Shown here: positions 24,462 through 33,938 of the stretch, in pieces
How the letters are laid out: each line of letters begins with the position of its first letter
Position numbering within the stretch: position 1 is the first letter of the stretch
NCBI RefSeq assembly: GCF_017876535.1
Contig: NZ_JAGIOF010000001.1
Span: 3,658,001 to 3,722,000, forward strand
Reading direction: 5' to 3'
Source: Paeniglutamicibacter kerguelensis
Lineage (GTDB): Bacteria > Actinomycetota > Actinomycetes > Actinomycetales > Micrococcaceae
DNA: 64,000 bases
Program-made: the position numbers and the translations under genes
The notes under the pieces: model-generated
The model's database searches: none
What the model was told of the DNA's origin: nothing
What the model saw: only the letters and a program-made list of their open reading frames with translations

Positions 24462-25808
24462 ATGGAACAAAACAGGGCCGCAGTGAAAGAATTCAGTCAC
24501 GCCCGTGCAAGGCGAGCCGGCATGGCTGCCTTTGTCGGCACCGCCATCGAGTGGTACGACTTCTACATCTACGCAACGGCGGCGGCGCTCGTCTTCGGCC
24601 CGTTGTTCTTCCCCGAGGCAGACCGGGCGGTCGGCGTTGCCGCCGCCTTCGCAACCTACGCCGTGGGCTTCGTGGTCCGCCCGCTCGGTGGCATCATCTT
24701 CGGGCACATCGGCGACAAGTTCGGTCGCCGCCCGTCCCTAGTCATCACGTTGCTGGTCATGGGAATTTCCACCGCCCTGGTGGGCTTGCTGCCCACCTAT
24801 GCCAGCATCGGCGTCTGGGCACCGGCGCTCCTCATCGTCCTGCGCGCACTGCAGGGCCTGGCCGTCGGCGGCGAATGGGGCGGCGCGGTCCTGATGGCCG
24901 TGGAACACGCACCGGAAAAGCACAAGTCCTTCTATGGCGGCTTTGCCCAGCTGGGCAACCCCGCCGGCGCCCTGCTGGCGACACTGATGTTCAGTGCCCT
25001 GAGCTCCCAGGGTGATGACTTCTTGCTCAACGGCGGTTGGCGCATCCCGTTCCTGGTCTCCTTCGTGCTGATCCTGGTGGGCTTCTGGGTCCGCAACCGG
25101 GTCGAGGAATCCCCGGTCTTCGAGGCAAAGGTCGAGGGCACCGTTCAGTCCCTGCCGCTCAAGACCGCCATCGTCGGCAACTGGAAGGCGCTGCTGATCG
25201 GCGTCGGCCTGCTGCCGCTTTCCACCGGCGGCTACCAGCTGACCACCACCTTCGCCACCGCCTACGGCACCGATCCGTCGGTGGGCCTGGACGAAACCCT
25301 GATCCTGAACGCACTGGCAATGGCCGCGTTCGTGGAACTCGTGGCAACCCTGGGCGTTGCCTGGCTGGGCGACAAGTGGGGCCGCAAGCGCGTCATGTTC
25401 ATCGGCCTGCTCGGCTCCATGATCCTGGTCATCCCGCAGTTCCTGGTCATGTCGACCGGACCCGAGTGGCTGCTCTTCGTGGCCTTCTGCGCCATGCGCC
25501 TGCTGATGACCGCAACCTACGCCCCGATGGCCGCGATCATGTCCCAGCTCTTCCCGCCGCAGGCCCGCTACACCAGCATCTCGCTGTCCAACGGCGTTGC
25601 CGCAGCCTTCTGGGGCGGCATCTCCCCGCTGGCGGCCACGCTGCTCTACGCGGCAACCGGCAACGTCTGGCCGGTCCTCTTCCTCTTCCTGGCCATGGGC
25701 GCCCTGAGCATCTTCTGCCTGTCCATCGCCCCGCAGCACCGTGACGAAGAACCAAAGCACGCAGCCACACCGAACACCATGAACGACCCGATTGGGGCCT
25801 CAAAATGA
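24462..25808 (+). CDS. MFS metabolite:H+ symporter (MHS family)
   Basis: A 448-residue major facilitator with twelve predicted helices, of the metabolite:H+ symporter group (ShiA/ProP/KgtP-like). Characteristic are GTAIEWYDFYIYATAAALVF (about residues 24-43), GHIGDKFGRRPSL (A motif, about 81-93), ALQGLAVGGEWGGAV (about 129-143) and a repeated A motif GDKWGRKRVMF (about 304-314). The start at 24462 has AAAAGGTGG about 9 nt upstream; the much longer open frame running back through the lrp-type gene is shadow. Its stop overlaps the next start (ATGA at 25805). It likely imports the substrate of the operon, probably a small organic acid. Confidence 0.9.
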   Translation: MEQNRAAVKEFSHARARRAGMAAFVGTAIEWYDFYIYATAAALVFGPLFFPEADRAVGVAAAFATYAVGFVVRPLGGIIFGHIGDKFGRRPSLVITLLVMGISTALVGLLPTYASIGVWAPALLIVLRALQGLAVGGEWGGAVLMAVEHAPEKHKSFYGGFAQLGNPAGALLATLMFSALSSQGDDFLLNGGWRIPFLVSFVLILVGFWVRNRVEESPVFEAKVEGTVQSLPLKTAIVGNWKALLIGVGLLPLSTGGYQLTTTFATAYGTDPSVGLDETLILNALAMAAFVELVATLGVAWLGDKWGRKRVMFIGLLGSMILVIPQFLVMSTGPEWLLFVAFCAMRLLMTATYAPMAAIMSQLFPPQARYTSISLSNGVAAAFWGGISPLAATLLYAATGNVWPVLFLFLAMGALSIFCLSIAPQHRDEEPKHAATPNTMNDPIGASK

Positions 25809-27541
25809 GAAAACTGCAGACCTTCGACGCCCCGGCACGCACCTTCGTGCCGCAGTTGGTCATCGCCTCCGGCATCCACACCATGGACCCGGAGAACCCT
25901 TCCGCAACCGCCATGCTGTTGCACGACGGCTACCTGCTGGCCGTCGGTTCCGAGGCCGAGTGCCGTGCCGCAGCCACCTCCTTGGGCCTGCCCGAACCGC
26001 GCGTGCAGGACTTCGGCGACGCCACCCTGGTTCCCGGCTTCATCGACGCCCACGCCCACCCGCTGATGTACGGGCAGCTGAAGACCTGGGTCGACTGCGG
26101 GCCGGACAAGGCCAAGAGCATCCCGGAGATCGTGGCGCTGCTGAAGGAACGCGCGGCGGCAACCCCCAACGGCCTGCCGGTGCGCGGCTACGGCTACGAG
26201 CAGACCAACCTCATCGAGCAGCGCCACCCCACCGCCAAGGAACTCGACGAGGTCGCCTCCGACCGCGAGGTCTATCTGATGAACGCCTCCGGCCACGGCG
26301 GCGTCGTCAACAACTACACCTTCGAGCTGCACGGCGTGGACAAGGACACCCCCAACCCGGCGGGCGGCGAGTTCTTCCGCGACGCCGACGGCGAGCTCAC
26401 CGGCGAACTCTCGGACGCTGCCTGCAACATCCTCACCGGCCTGGAGGGCGTGAAGATCGGGCACCACGGCCCCAACTTCCACCTTGCCGACGCCCCCGAG
26501 GAGCATCTGCGCCAGCTGCAGATCGCCCAGGAGGGCTTCCTGGCCGGCGGCGTCACCACCGTGGGCGACGCCCAGGTCTCCCGCCGCGAGTTCGACATGT
26601 ACCTGCGCATGGCCGAGGCCAACCAGCTCAAGATCCGCGTCAACATGTACCTGCTCTCCCACCTGCTGGACGAGGCAGCGGACATGGGCATGCACGGGGC
26701 CTTCGGCAACGCGCAGCTGAGCTTCGCGGGCTTCAAGTTCTACGCCGACGGCACGCTGGGCGGCTGGACCGCCTACTTCCCCGACGGCTACGTGGGCGAC
26801 CCCTGCCGCACCGGCCAGCTCTACCACGAGCCCGCCGCGTACACCGAGCTGATCGCCAAGGCCCACCGTCTGGGCCTGCAGACCGCCACCCACGCGCAGT
26901 CCCCCACCGCGCTGGAGATGGTCATTTCCGCCATCGAGGCGGCCCAGGCCGAGCGCCCGGACACGGATGCCCGCCACCGGATCGAGCACTGCGGCCTCCC
27001 AACCGCGGAACAGATCACCCGCATGGCCGCGGCCGGCATCCACCCGGTCAACCAGCCGCAGCACTACTACAACTGGGGCGAGGGCGTCACCGAGGCGATC
27101 GGCACCCCCGGCGAGCGCTTCAACCCGCTGGGCGAATTCATCGCCGCCGGCGTGAAGGTGACCATCAGCTCCGACGCCCCGGTCGCCGAGCCGCTGCCGT
27201 TGGAGGCCATCCAGGCCGCCGCGACCCGCGTGACCCGCCAGGGTCACAAGCTGGGCAGCGACGACCTGCTCATCACCCCGGCGCAGGCCCTGGCCGCCCA
27301 CACCATCAATGCAGCCCACGCGCTGGGCCGCGAGGACGACCTGGGCTCGTTGGTTGCCGGCAAGCGCGCGGACTTCGCCGTGCTGGCCGTAGACCCGCTG
27401 TCCGTGGAGGCCGGCGAGATCGCCGGGATCCGCGTCCTGGAAACCTGGGTGGACGGCGTCTGCCACTTCACCGCCGACCGAAATGACGACCGCGACACCG
27501 ATCGCACCGCCAACGCACCCAAGGAGCCGGCACATGTCTAA
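25805..27541 (+). CDS. YtcJ-like amidohydrolase
   Basis: A 578-residue metal-dependent hydrolase of the amidohydrolase_3 / YtcJ group. The first metal-binding motif is FIDAHAHP (about residues 79-86); later metal-site candidates are THAQSP (about 362) and RIEHCG (about 391-396), and VTISSDAPVAEPL (about 454-466) holds the catalytic Asp. A composite beta-domain is formed by the N-terminal IASGIHTMDPENP and the C-terminal GKRADFAVLA segments. It overlaps the transporter stop (ATGA) and the next gene start by 8 nt, so the genes are co-translated. Members hydrolyse N-formyl, N-acyl or cyclic amides; the substrate is unknown. Confidence 0.85.
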   Translation: MRKLQTFDAPARTFVPQLVIASGIHTMDPENPSATAMLLHDGYLLAVGSEAECRAAATSLGLPEPRVQDFGDATLVPGFIDAHAHPLMYGQLKTWVDCGPDKAKSIPEIVALLKERAAATPNGLPVRGYGYEQTNLIEQRHPTAKELDEVASDREVYLMNASGHGGVVNNYTFELHGVDKDTPNPAGGEFFRDADGELTGELSDAACNILTGLEGVKIGHHGPNFHLADAPEEHLRQLQIAQEGFLAGGVTTVGDAQVSRREFDMYLRMAEANQLKIRVNMYLLSHLLDEAADMGMHGAFGNAQLSFAGFKFYADGTLGGWTAYFPDGYVGDPCRTGQLYHEPAAYTELIAKAHRLGLQTATHAQSPTALEMVISAIEAAQAERPDTDARHRIEHCGLPTAEQITRMAAAGIHPVNQPQHYYNWGEGVTEAIGTPGERFNPLGEFIAAGVKVTISSDAPVAEPLPLEAIQAAATRVTRQGHKLGSDDLLITPAQALAAHTINAAHALGREDDLGSLVAGKRADFAVLAVDPLSVEAGEIAGIRVLETWVDGVCHFTADRNDDRDTDRTANAPKEPAHV

Positions 27542-29174
27542 CCCGAATCCCGCCGCCACCATCGAGCTGCCCGAGGGCGTCGTGGCCAACAACGCCGGCC
27601 TGGACGTCATGACGGTGCTGCGCAACTACGGCATCGACACCATCTTCGGCATCCCCGGAACCCACAACCTGGAGTTCTACAGGCACCTGGCCCCGCTGGG
27701 CATCCGCCCGGTCACCTCCCGCCACGAGCAGGGTGCCGGCTACGGCGCCGACGGCTGGGCCCAGCAGACCGGCCTACCGGGCGTGGTCATCACCACTTCC
27801 GGCCCCGGCCTGCTCAACGCGCTCTCCGCCGCGGGCACCGCCTACTGCGAATCCCGCCCGCTGATCATCCTCTCCCCCGGTGTGCCGGTGGGCGAGGAGT
27901 TCGCGGACGTCGGGTCCCTGCATGAGACCAAGGACGCCACCGGCGCCGTGGGCGCGATCGTCGAATGGTCCCGACGCGTGCATTCGGGCGCCGAGGCCGT
28001 GCAGGCCATCCACGACGCCTTCGAGCTGTTCCGCTATTCCCGTCCGCGCCCGATCCACATCGAGATTCCGCTGAACATCCTCGAGGGGCCCTCGGACGCG
28101 CCTTTGGAGCTGCTGGAAGCCGTCGCCCCGCGCACCCCGCAGGCGGCCAACCTGGATGAGATCGCCCAGGCCGCGGCAGCACTGCGCGCCGCCACCAACC
28201 CGGTCATCCTGGCCGGCGGCGGTTCGCTGCGCGCCGGCAAGGACGTACTCGCCCTGGCCGAGGCCCTGCAGGCACCGGTCGTCACCACGCTGAACGGCAA
28301 GGGCGCGATCCCCGAATCGCACCCGCTCTCGCTCGGCTCGGACATCCGGCTGGATGTCGCCCAGAAGTTCTGCGAGCGGGCCGACGTGCTGCTGGTGATC
28401 GGTTCCAAGGTCGGCGAGGCCGAGCTCTGGTTCAACGAGCTCAAGCCCGCCGGCACCGTGGTGCGCGTGGACATCCTGGAGACCCAGCTGGATAAGAACC
28501 TGAAGGCCGGCATCGGCCTGGTGGGCGACAGCGCCGCGGTGATCCCGCAGCTGATTGCCGCCTTGGGCGACCACCGGGCACCCGCCGCCCCGGAGCTGGT
28601 CGCATTGCGCGGCCAGATGCGCGACGACGCCCGGGCCCTCTCCCCCGCCTTCGCCGCGCTGGCGGAGCAGGTCGCCTCGGCGGTCCCGGCCAACACCATC
28701 ATCGGCGGCGACTCCTCGCAGGCCACCTACATGGGCACGGCAAGCTTCGTCCCGCAGGACACGCCGCACTCGCTGCTGTACACCCCCGCCTACGCGACGC
28801 TCGGCTACGGCCTGCCGGCCTCCATCGGCGCCCGCATCGGCGCACCGGAACGCCCGGTGGTCTGCGTGATCGGCGACGGCGCCCTGATGTTTGCCATCCA
28901 GGAACTCGCCACGGCCGTGGAACAGCGCCTCGACCTCGTGGTGGTCTGCGCGGACAACGGCGGCTACGGCGAGATCAAGCAGAACGAGCTGGACCGCGCC
29001 ATCACCCCGGTGGGCGTGGACCTGGTGCAGCCCGACTGGGCGGCGCTCGCCACGGCCTTCGGCGGAAACGGCACCAAGCTCGCCGACGCCGAGGAACTGG
29101 CCCCGGCCATCCGGGCCGCGCTTGCCGCCGGCGGCGTGCAGCTCATCCACGTGCCCATGGCACTGTTCAACTAA
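27534..29174 (+). CDS. Thiamine-diphosphate-dependent enzyme (AHAS/benzoylformate decarboxylase group)
   Basis: A 546-residue ThDP enzyme with the three usual domains. The catalytic Glu is in SRHEQGAGYGADG (about residues 63-75), the central FAD/nucleotide-like domain runs about 190-330, and the ThDP-Mg2+ motif is GDGALMFAIQELA followed by ADNGGYGEIK (about 447-485). It lacks clear features assigning it to acetolactate synthase, and no small subunit is nearby. AAGGAG lies 7 nt before the ATG at 27534, which overlaps the amidohydrolase stop. In this operon it probably decarboxylates or carboligates a 2-oxoacid released downstream of the amidohydrolase (inference). Confidence 0.85.
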   Translation: MSNPNPAATIELPEGVVANNAGLDVMTVLRNYGIDTIFGIPGTHNLEFYRHLAPLGIRPVTSRHEQGAGYGADGWAQQTGLPGVVITTSGPGLLNALSAAGTAYCESRPLIILSPGVPVGEEFADVGSLHETKDATGAVGAIVEWSRRVHSGAEAVQAIHDAFELFRYSRPRPIHIEIPLNILEGPSDAPLELLEAVAPRTPQAANLDEIAQAAAALRAATNPVILAGGGSLRAGKDVLALAEALQAPVVTTLNGKGAIPESHPLSLGSDIRLDVAQKFCERADVLLVIGSKVGEAELWFNELKPAGTVVRVDILETQLDKNLKAGIGLVGDSAAVIPQLIAALGDHRAPAAPELVALRGQMRDDARALSPAFAALAEQVASAVPANTIIGGDSSQATYMGTASFVPQDTPHSLLYTPAYATLGYGLPASIGARIGAPERPVVCVIGDGALMFAIQELATAVEQRLDLVVVCADNGGYGEIKQNELDRAITPVGVDLVQPDWAALATAFGGNGTKLADAEELAPAIRAALAAGGVQLIHVPMALFN

Positions 29175-29184
29175 GCGCCGACCC

Positions 29185-29232
29185 GAATGGGGGCTGCGGG
29201 GAAGCCTTTGCGCTTCCCCGCAGCCCTCATTC
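29185..29232 (+). terminator. Strong hairpin after the ThDP gene
   Basis: A 21-bp stem with a single mismatch: arm 29185-29205, loop CTTTGC, arm 29212-29232. It starts 11 nt after the stop codon and separates the ThDP gene from the 2-hydroxyacid dehydrogenase gene at 29277. No T-tract follows, so readthrough or an RNA-stability role is possible. Confidence 0.7.
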
Positions 29233-29276
29233 GTCTATCCCCGTCTTTCGCTTCCCCCTAGATTCAGGAGTTTCCC

Positions 29277-30263
29277 TTGTCAGCCACACCGCTTTCCACG
29301 CCTCAGGTCCTGATCACCGACGCCGCCGACCTTGACCACACCATCGCCCTGGACCTGCTCTCCGCCGCAGGCCTTGAGGCCGAGTACTTGAACTCCCGCG
29401 ACCGCGGGGAAATCCTTGCCGCGGCACGGGGCTGCTCGGGCATCATCCTGGGTTACGCCTCGCTGGATGCCGGAATGATCGCCGAGCTTCCGGAGCTCAA
29501 AGTCATCGCCACCATGTCCGCTGGCTTCGACATGGTCGACGTCCGGGCCGCTGCCGACGCCGGAATCACCGTGTGTACGGTTCCCTCGGCGGCAACCCAG
29601 GACGTGGCAACCCACGCGTTCGCCGGAATGCTCGCGCTGGTCCGGCAGATCCCGCGCTCCCAGGCCCTCACGCGGGCCGGGGACTGGACAGGCACCGGGC
29701 TCCCGGTGCCGCCGCGCCCCGGCAACCTGACCCTGGGCCTGGTCGGGTTCGGCCGGATCGCCCAGTACCTTGCCGAGCTCGCCGCACCGGCGTTCAAGGA
29801 AATCATTGCGTACGATCCGTTCACCCCGGCGGAGTTCTGGCCCGGCAATGTGCGCCAGGCCGGGCTGGACGAGGTGCTGGCCGCGGCCGACGTGCTGAGC
29901 CTGCACACCCCGTTGACGGCGGAAACCGAAAACCTGATCGACGCCCGGGCGCTGGAGTCCATGCCGGACGGCTCCTACCTGGTGAACGCTTCCCGAGGCG
30001 GGCTGGTCGACGAGGCCGCACTGCTTGAAGCCCTGGATTCCGGGAAGCTGGCCGGGGCCATGCTGGACGTGCTGGCGGAGGAACCCGCACCGGCGGACCA
30101 CCCGCTCGTCAACCACCCCTCGGCGATCGTCACCCCGCACACCGCCTACCGGAGCGACGCGTCGTTGCGCGAGTACATTGCTCTGCCCGCCCGCAACGTC
30201 ATTGCCGTCCTGCGGGGCACCGAACCGGAAACGTCGCTCCGGGTTCCCGCCGCAGCGAACTAG
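29277..30263 (+). CDS. D-2-hydroxyacid dehydrogenase
   Basis: A 328-residue NAD(P)-dependent 2-hydroxyacid dehydrogenase. The dinucleotide motif is GLVGFGRIAQ (about residues 155-164). Catalytic residues are visible as Arg in NASRGGLVDE (about 239-248), Glu in DVLAEEPAP (about 263-271) and His in TPHTAY (about 286-291). The TTG start at 29277 is supported by CAGGAG 7 nt upstream. It follows the ThDP gene but a strong hairpin intervenes, so co-transcription is uncertain. It may interconvert a 2-oxoacid and 2-hydroxyacid of the same pathway. Confidence 0.88.
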   Translation: MSATPLSTPQVLITDAADLDHTIALDLLSAAGLEAEYLNSRDRGEILAAARGCSGIILGYASLDAGMIAELPELKVIATMSAGFDMVDVRAAADAGITVCTVPSAATQDVATHAFAGMLALVRQIPRSQALTRAGDWTGTGLPVPPRPGNLTLGLVGFGRIAQYLAELAAPAFKEIIAYDPFTPAEFWPGNVRQAGLDEVLAAADVLSLHTPLTAETENLIDARALESMPDGSYLVNASRGGLVDEAALLEALDSGKLAGAMLDVLAEEPAPADHPLVNHPSAIVTPHTAYRSDASLREYIALPARNVIAVLRGTEPETSLRVPAAAN

Positions 30264-30276
30264 GACGGCGACCCGC

Positions 30277-30327
30277 GTCGCTACCGGCCTTGCGCGATCA
30301 ATGCCCACGCGCAAGGCTGGTAGTGAC
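30277..30327 (+). terminator. Hairpin after the 2-hydroxyacid dehydrogenase gene
   Basis: A 20-bp stem (arms 30277-30296 and 30308-30327, with two positions that pair only as G-U in one strand) and an 11-nt loop, starting 14 nt after the stop codon and ending 29 nt before the UPF0158 gene. Likely terminator without a T-tract. Confidence 0.65.
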
Positions 30328-30356
30328 ACTGCACCGACCCGCGGCGAGGAATCACC

Positions 30357-30803
30357 ATGCTGAAACTTGAAGACCTCGACCTGGAGCGGATCGGCTGGGC
30401 CATGCAGGACGATCACTCCTTGGGTGCCGAGTTCTACCTGAACCTGGACACCGGCGAAATCGTGATTCCCGGCTTCGAGGAAGACCTTGCCATGGAGGAC
30501 ATCGAGGCGGGCAATTACGCCTATATCGACCGCATCGAACCCTACGAGTCATACCAACACATGGAGGACTTCGCGGTCTCGCTGCCGGACGGCCGGGCCC
30601 GCACCGAACTCGAGCAGACACTGATCCGCAGCCACCCCTTCCGGCATTTCAAGGACGTACTCGGCTCCTTCCCCGACGAACGCGAGGCCTGGTTCGAGTT
30701 CAAGGACCGGGCCATGCGCGTGGTCATCATCCGGTGGCTGGTCGGCATCAAGGCCATCGAGGACCCCGACCATGGTTTCGGCAACGAGGACAGGACTGAC
30801 TAG
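30357..30803 (+). CDS. UPF0158 family protein
   Basis: A 148-residue acidic protein of the UPF0158 family. The N-terminal half has EFYLNLDTGEIV (about residues 25-36), the middle YIDRIEPYESYQHMEDFA (about 56-73), and the C-terminal half FRHFKDVLGSFPDEREAWFEF (about 93-113), which is the conserved core. No catalytic motif and no known function. It stands alone between a hairpin and a converging gene. Start ATG 30357 follows GCGAGGAATC. Confidence 0.85.
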   Translation: MLKLEDLDLERIGWAMQDDHSLGAEFYLNLDTGEIVIPGFEEDLAMEDIEAGNYAYIDRIEPYESYQHMEDFAVSLPDGRARTELEQTLIRSHPFRHFKDVLGSFPDEREAWFEFKDRAMRVVIIRWLVGIKAIEDPDHGFGNEDRTD

Positions 30804-30841
30804 GGACCCCGTCGGAACGTGAAGGCGTCAACGCCGGAAGG

Positions 30842-31615
30842 CTATGCGCCCGCCGGATACCGCACGCAATAGCGGTCCAGGTCGCCAGTGGTCGCCACGT
30901 AGTGCGCCGCGTGGGCGTGGAGCACGGTGCTGTCCAGCAACGGCAGCGGGGACAACGTGAACTGCTCGGCCAGCAGCGTCATGTCGGTGCACCCAAGGAT
31001 CACCGAATCCGCTCCCTGGCTTTTGAACCACGACACAGCATCCAGGATGGTTTTCGCGTCCTGCTCGATGCAGATGCCGCGGATCAGCCGCTGGAAGATG
31101 GCCTCATCGACGGCCTCGGCAATCCCGGCCGGCGGGGTGATGACCGAGCATCCAAATTCCGCCGCGCCGTCCTGGTAGATGCCCGACTTTGCGGTTTGCG
31201 AGGTGCTGAGCAGGCCCTGCCGGGACAGTCCTTGCTCCCGTGCAGCGCTAAAGACCGCCTTGGTGATGTCCAGCACCGGCACAGACACCGCGTCGGCCAT
31301 GTCATCAAGCATGGCGCTGACGGTGTTCGCGGTGACCACCAGGAAGTCGGCCCCGGCCCGCTGGACGGCCGCCAGCGCCTGCCGGATCGACACCTCGGCC
31401 TCATCCCGGCGGCCGGTCTTCAGGTCCGCGATCAGTTGGCCGAAATCGATGGCTTGCAGGACCATCCTGATGCTGCTGACTTGCGGCTCCACGGTGTTCA
31501 GCGGATTCGCGCGGTTGATCTCCTGCAGATACACGCAATCCGTGTGCACCGACATCCCAATGAGGCCCGGCACCAATTGTTGACGGCGTTTCGCATTGAC
31601 CGGATATTCAGACAA
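30842..31615 (-). CDS. Aspartate/glutamate racemase family protein
   Basis: A 257-residue protein of the Asp/Glu racemase superfamily. The two half-domains carry VVTANTVSAML (about residues 89-99) and VILGCTDMTLL (about 206-216). The second retains the catalytic Cys; in the first, the residue before NT, usually Cys or Thr, is Ala, so classical two-base racemisation may be lost. The TTG start at 31615 is backed by AGAAAGGA 7 nt upstream, and longer frames lack a ribosome site. It lies 155 nt downstream of the dpp-type ABC operon on the same strand and could process an imported amino-acid derivative. Confidence 0.75.
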   Translation of the reverse strand: MSEYPVNAKRRQQLVPGLIGMSVHTDCVYLQEINRANPLNTVEPQVSSIRMVLQAIDFGQLIADLKTGRRDEAEVSIRQALAAVQRAGADFLVVTANTVSAMLDDMADAVSVPVLDITKAVFSAAREQGLSRQGLLSTSQTAKSGIYQDGAAEFGCSVITPPAGIAEAVDEAIFQRLIRGICIEQDAKTILDAVSWFKSQGADSVILGCTDMTLLAEQFTLSPLPLLDSTVLHAHAAHYVATTGDLDRYCVRYPAGA

Positions 31616-31770
31616 GGGGGAATCCTTTCTGCGTGGCCGGTGAAGGTGTTCCAACCGGCTGACGGGTTCAGCCTAACGCCACCAGCCGCAGGAGCTGGCT
31701 GTACTACCGGCCAGGTTCTTGTACGCACGCGCGGCACCGGCTTTCAGGTGCGGGTCCACCCCGCAGCCCG

Positions 31771-32850
31771 CTACCCGACCGGAACCAACCCGGCCTCGGC
31801 GGCGCTGGACACCGGGAAGTGGCATTCGGCCATGTGCATCTCGTCGCGCGGTCCGACCGTGGGAATGCCTAGGGAAATCGTTCCCTCGGCCACACTGGTG
31901 GTTTCTTCCGGCCGCAGCGAGGCGCAGATGTCCTCGGCCTTCCAGCACCGGGTCCGGAAACGGCACCCGCTGGGCGGATCCAACGGCGAGGGAAGCTCGC
32001 CCTGCAACACGATCCGCCGGGCCGGGCGCATGGCCGGGTCGAGTTTCGGCGAGGCCGACATCAGCGCCGCGGTGTACGGGTGCAGCGGCCGGTCAAAGAC
32101 ATCCTCCGTGGAACCCGTTTCGATGATCCGCCCCAGGTACATCACCGCCACCCGGTCGGTCACGTGGCGGACCACGGACAGGTCGTGGGAGATGAAGATG
32201 TAGCTGACTCCCAGCTGCTGCTGCAGTTCGTTGAGCAGGTTCAGCACCTGGGCCTGCACCGAGAGGTCCAGGGCGGAGACCGGCTCATCGAGGATGATCA
32301 GGTCAGGGTCCAGCGCCAGGGCGCGGGCAATGCCGATGCGTTGGCGCTGGCCGCCGGAGAACTCCTGCGGGGTCTTGTAGGCATCGGTGGCACGCAGCCC
32401 CACCAAATCCAGCAGCTCGTTCAACCTCTTCGTTCGGGCAGCGGATCCGCGGTACAAATCCCGGTGCGTGGCGAATGGTTCGGAGATGATCTGGCCGGCG
32501 GTCATCCGCGCGTTGAGGGAGGCAAAGGGATCCTGGAACACCATCTGCACGCGCCGACGCCAGGCCAGAAGCGCCTTGCCCCTGAACGCAAACGGATCCT
32601 GCCCGTCGAAGCGGACGGTGCCGGAATCCGGCTGTTCCAGCATCATCAGCGTGCGGGCCAGCGTGGACTTTCCGCAGCCCGATTCCCCCACGAGGCCCAG
32701 GGTTTCGCCCTTGCGGACCGAGAGGTTGATCCCGTCGAGCGCCTTCAGCTTCCTGGATCCGGACGATCCCGCCGAGACGGTGAACGACTTGCTCAGGTTC
32801 TCCACCTCAAGGACGTTCGGCTTCCGGGTATCGATGTCGTTGACGCTCAT
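31771..32850 (-). CDS. Oligopeptide-type ABC transporter ATPase (DppF/OppF type)
   Basis: A 359-residue ATPase of a dipeptide/oligopeptide-family ABC importer. Walker A is GESGCGKST (about residues 54-62), the signature FSGGQRQRIGIARAL (about 164-178), Walker B DLIILDEPVSALD (about 184-196), and the C-terminal oligo_HPY extension ends with CRFRTRCWKAEDIC. It starts in an ATGA overlap with the first ATPase gene at 32850; an upstream extension is excluded. Last gene of the five-gene operon. It drives uptake together with its DppD-like partner. Confidence 0.93.
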   Translation of the reverse strand: MSVNDIDTRKPNVLEVENLSKSFTVSAGSSGSRKLKALDGINLSVRKGETLGLVGESGCGKSTLARTLMMLEQPDSGTVRFDGQDPFAFRGKALLAWRRRVQMVFQDPFASLNARMTAGQIISEPFATHRDLYRGSAARTKRLNELLDLVGLRATDAYKTPQEFSGGQRQRIGIARALALDPDLIILDEPVSALDLSVQAQVLNLLNELQQQLGVSYIFISHDLSVVRHVTDRVAVMYLGRIIETGSTEDVFDRPLHPYTAALMSASPKLDPAMRPARRIVLQGELPSPLDPPSGCRFRTRCWKAEDICASLRPEETTSVAEGTISLGIPTVGPRDEMHMAECHFPVSSAAEAGLVPVG

Positions 32851-33938
32851 GCGTTTTCCCCTTGCGGTGTTGGAGCGGATTGCGGCGAGGCAACTGGTTC
32901 GGCGGCGCGCTTCGGCGCCGCGCCCGCGGACAACGTTTCCGAAAAGTGGCAGGCGGAGAACTGGTTCTCTCCGCTGGGGCGCAGTTCGGGGCGCTTCTCG
33001 CGGCATACCTGCGCCGCGATCGGGCAACGGTCCTGGTACACGCACCCGGCGGGGATCAGCTGCAGTTCGGGCGGGCTTCCGGGAATCGAGGACAGGTCGT
33101 CCCCGCGCTGCGCGTGCGTGGGAACGGACTCGAGCAGGCCCTTGGTGTAGGGGTGGGTGGGCGCGGAAAACACCGTCGCGACCGGGCCGCGCTCGACCAC
33201 GTTGCCCGCATACATGATGCAGACGTCGTCGGCCTCCTCGGCCACCACCGCCAGGTCGTGGGTGATCAGGACGACCGCCATGTCCTCCTCCTCGCGCAGG
33301 CGCCGCAGCAATTGCATGATCTGCGCCTGCACCGTCACATCGAGGGCCGTGGTGGGCTCGTCGGCGATCAGCAACCGCGGGCTCAAGGCAACCGCCATGG
33401 CAATCAGGATGCGTTGGCGCATGCCGCCGGAGAATTGGTGCGGGTAGGCGAAGACGCGCAGCTCGGGCTCGGGGATGCCGACGCGGCGCATCAGTTCGAC
33501 GGCCTCGACCAAGGCCTGCTTCTTGTTCATCCCGCGGTGGATCCGGAAGGCCTCGCCCAGTTGCGTTCCCACCGTGTAGACGGGGTTCAGCGCGGTGAGC
33601 GCATCCTGGAAGACAATGCCCAGGCCCGGTCCCGCGACTTCACGGCGTTGCCGCGGGCTCATCGCGTTCAGGTCCGCGCCTTCCAATTCAACGCTTCCCC
33701 CGGCCACGGACGCCACCGGGTCCAGCAGACCCGCGATGGCCTTGGCGGTCACGGACTTGCCGCAGCCCGATTCGCCCAGCAGCGCCAGGGTTTGTCCCTT
33801 GTACGCCGTGAAGCTGACGTTGCCCACGACCCGGACGGTGCCCTTGGGGGTGCGGATGTCGACGTCGAGTCCCTCCACCTCCAGGACCTTTTCGGCGGTG
33901 GTTTGCTTGTGGGTGCGGGATTCAAGAACTTCCATCAT
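32847..33938 (-). CDS. Oligopeptide-type ABC transporter ATPase (DppD/OppD type)
   Basis: A 363-residue ATPase. Walker [14 protein letters not shown] (about residues 51-63), signature [16 protein letters not shown] (about 158-173), Walker [14 protein letters not shown] (about 177-189), and a C-terminal oligo_HPY domain with [21 protein letters not shown] lies 7 nt before the ATG at 33938, which shares one base with the stop of the upstream permease (TGATG). It overlaps the second ATPase by ATGA. A typical peptide-family two-ATPase arrangement. Confidence 0.93.
   Translation of the reverse strand: MMEVLESRTHKQTTAEKVLEVEGLDVDIRTPKGTVRVVGNVSFTAYKGQTLALLGESGCGKSVTAKAIAGLLDPVASVAGGSVELEGADLNAMSPRQRREVAGPGLGIVFQDALTALNPVYTVGTQLGEAFRIHRGMNKKQALVEAVELMRRVGIPEPELRVFAYPHQFSGGMRQRILIAMAVALSPRLLIADEPTTALDVTVQAQIMQLLRRLREEEDMAVVLITHDLAVVAEEADDVCIMYAGNVVERGPVATVFSAPTHPYTKGLLESVPTHAQRGDDLSSIPGSPPELQLIPAGCVYQDRCPIAAQVCREKRPELRPSGENQFSACHFSETLSAGAAPKRAAEPVASPQSAPTPQGENA

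Noticed and set aside
25646..27625. 659-codon open frame on the minus strand over the YtcJ-like gene
   Set aside because: Low-complexity antisense shadow; the plus-strand frame has clear amidohydrolase motifs and start sites.
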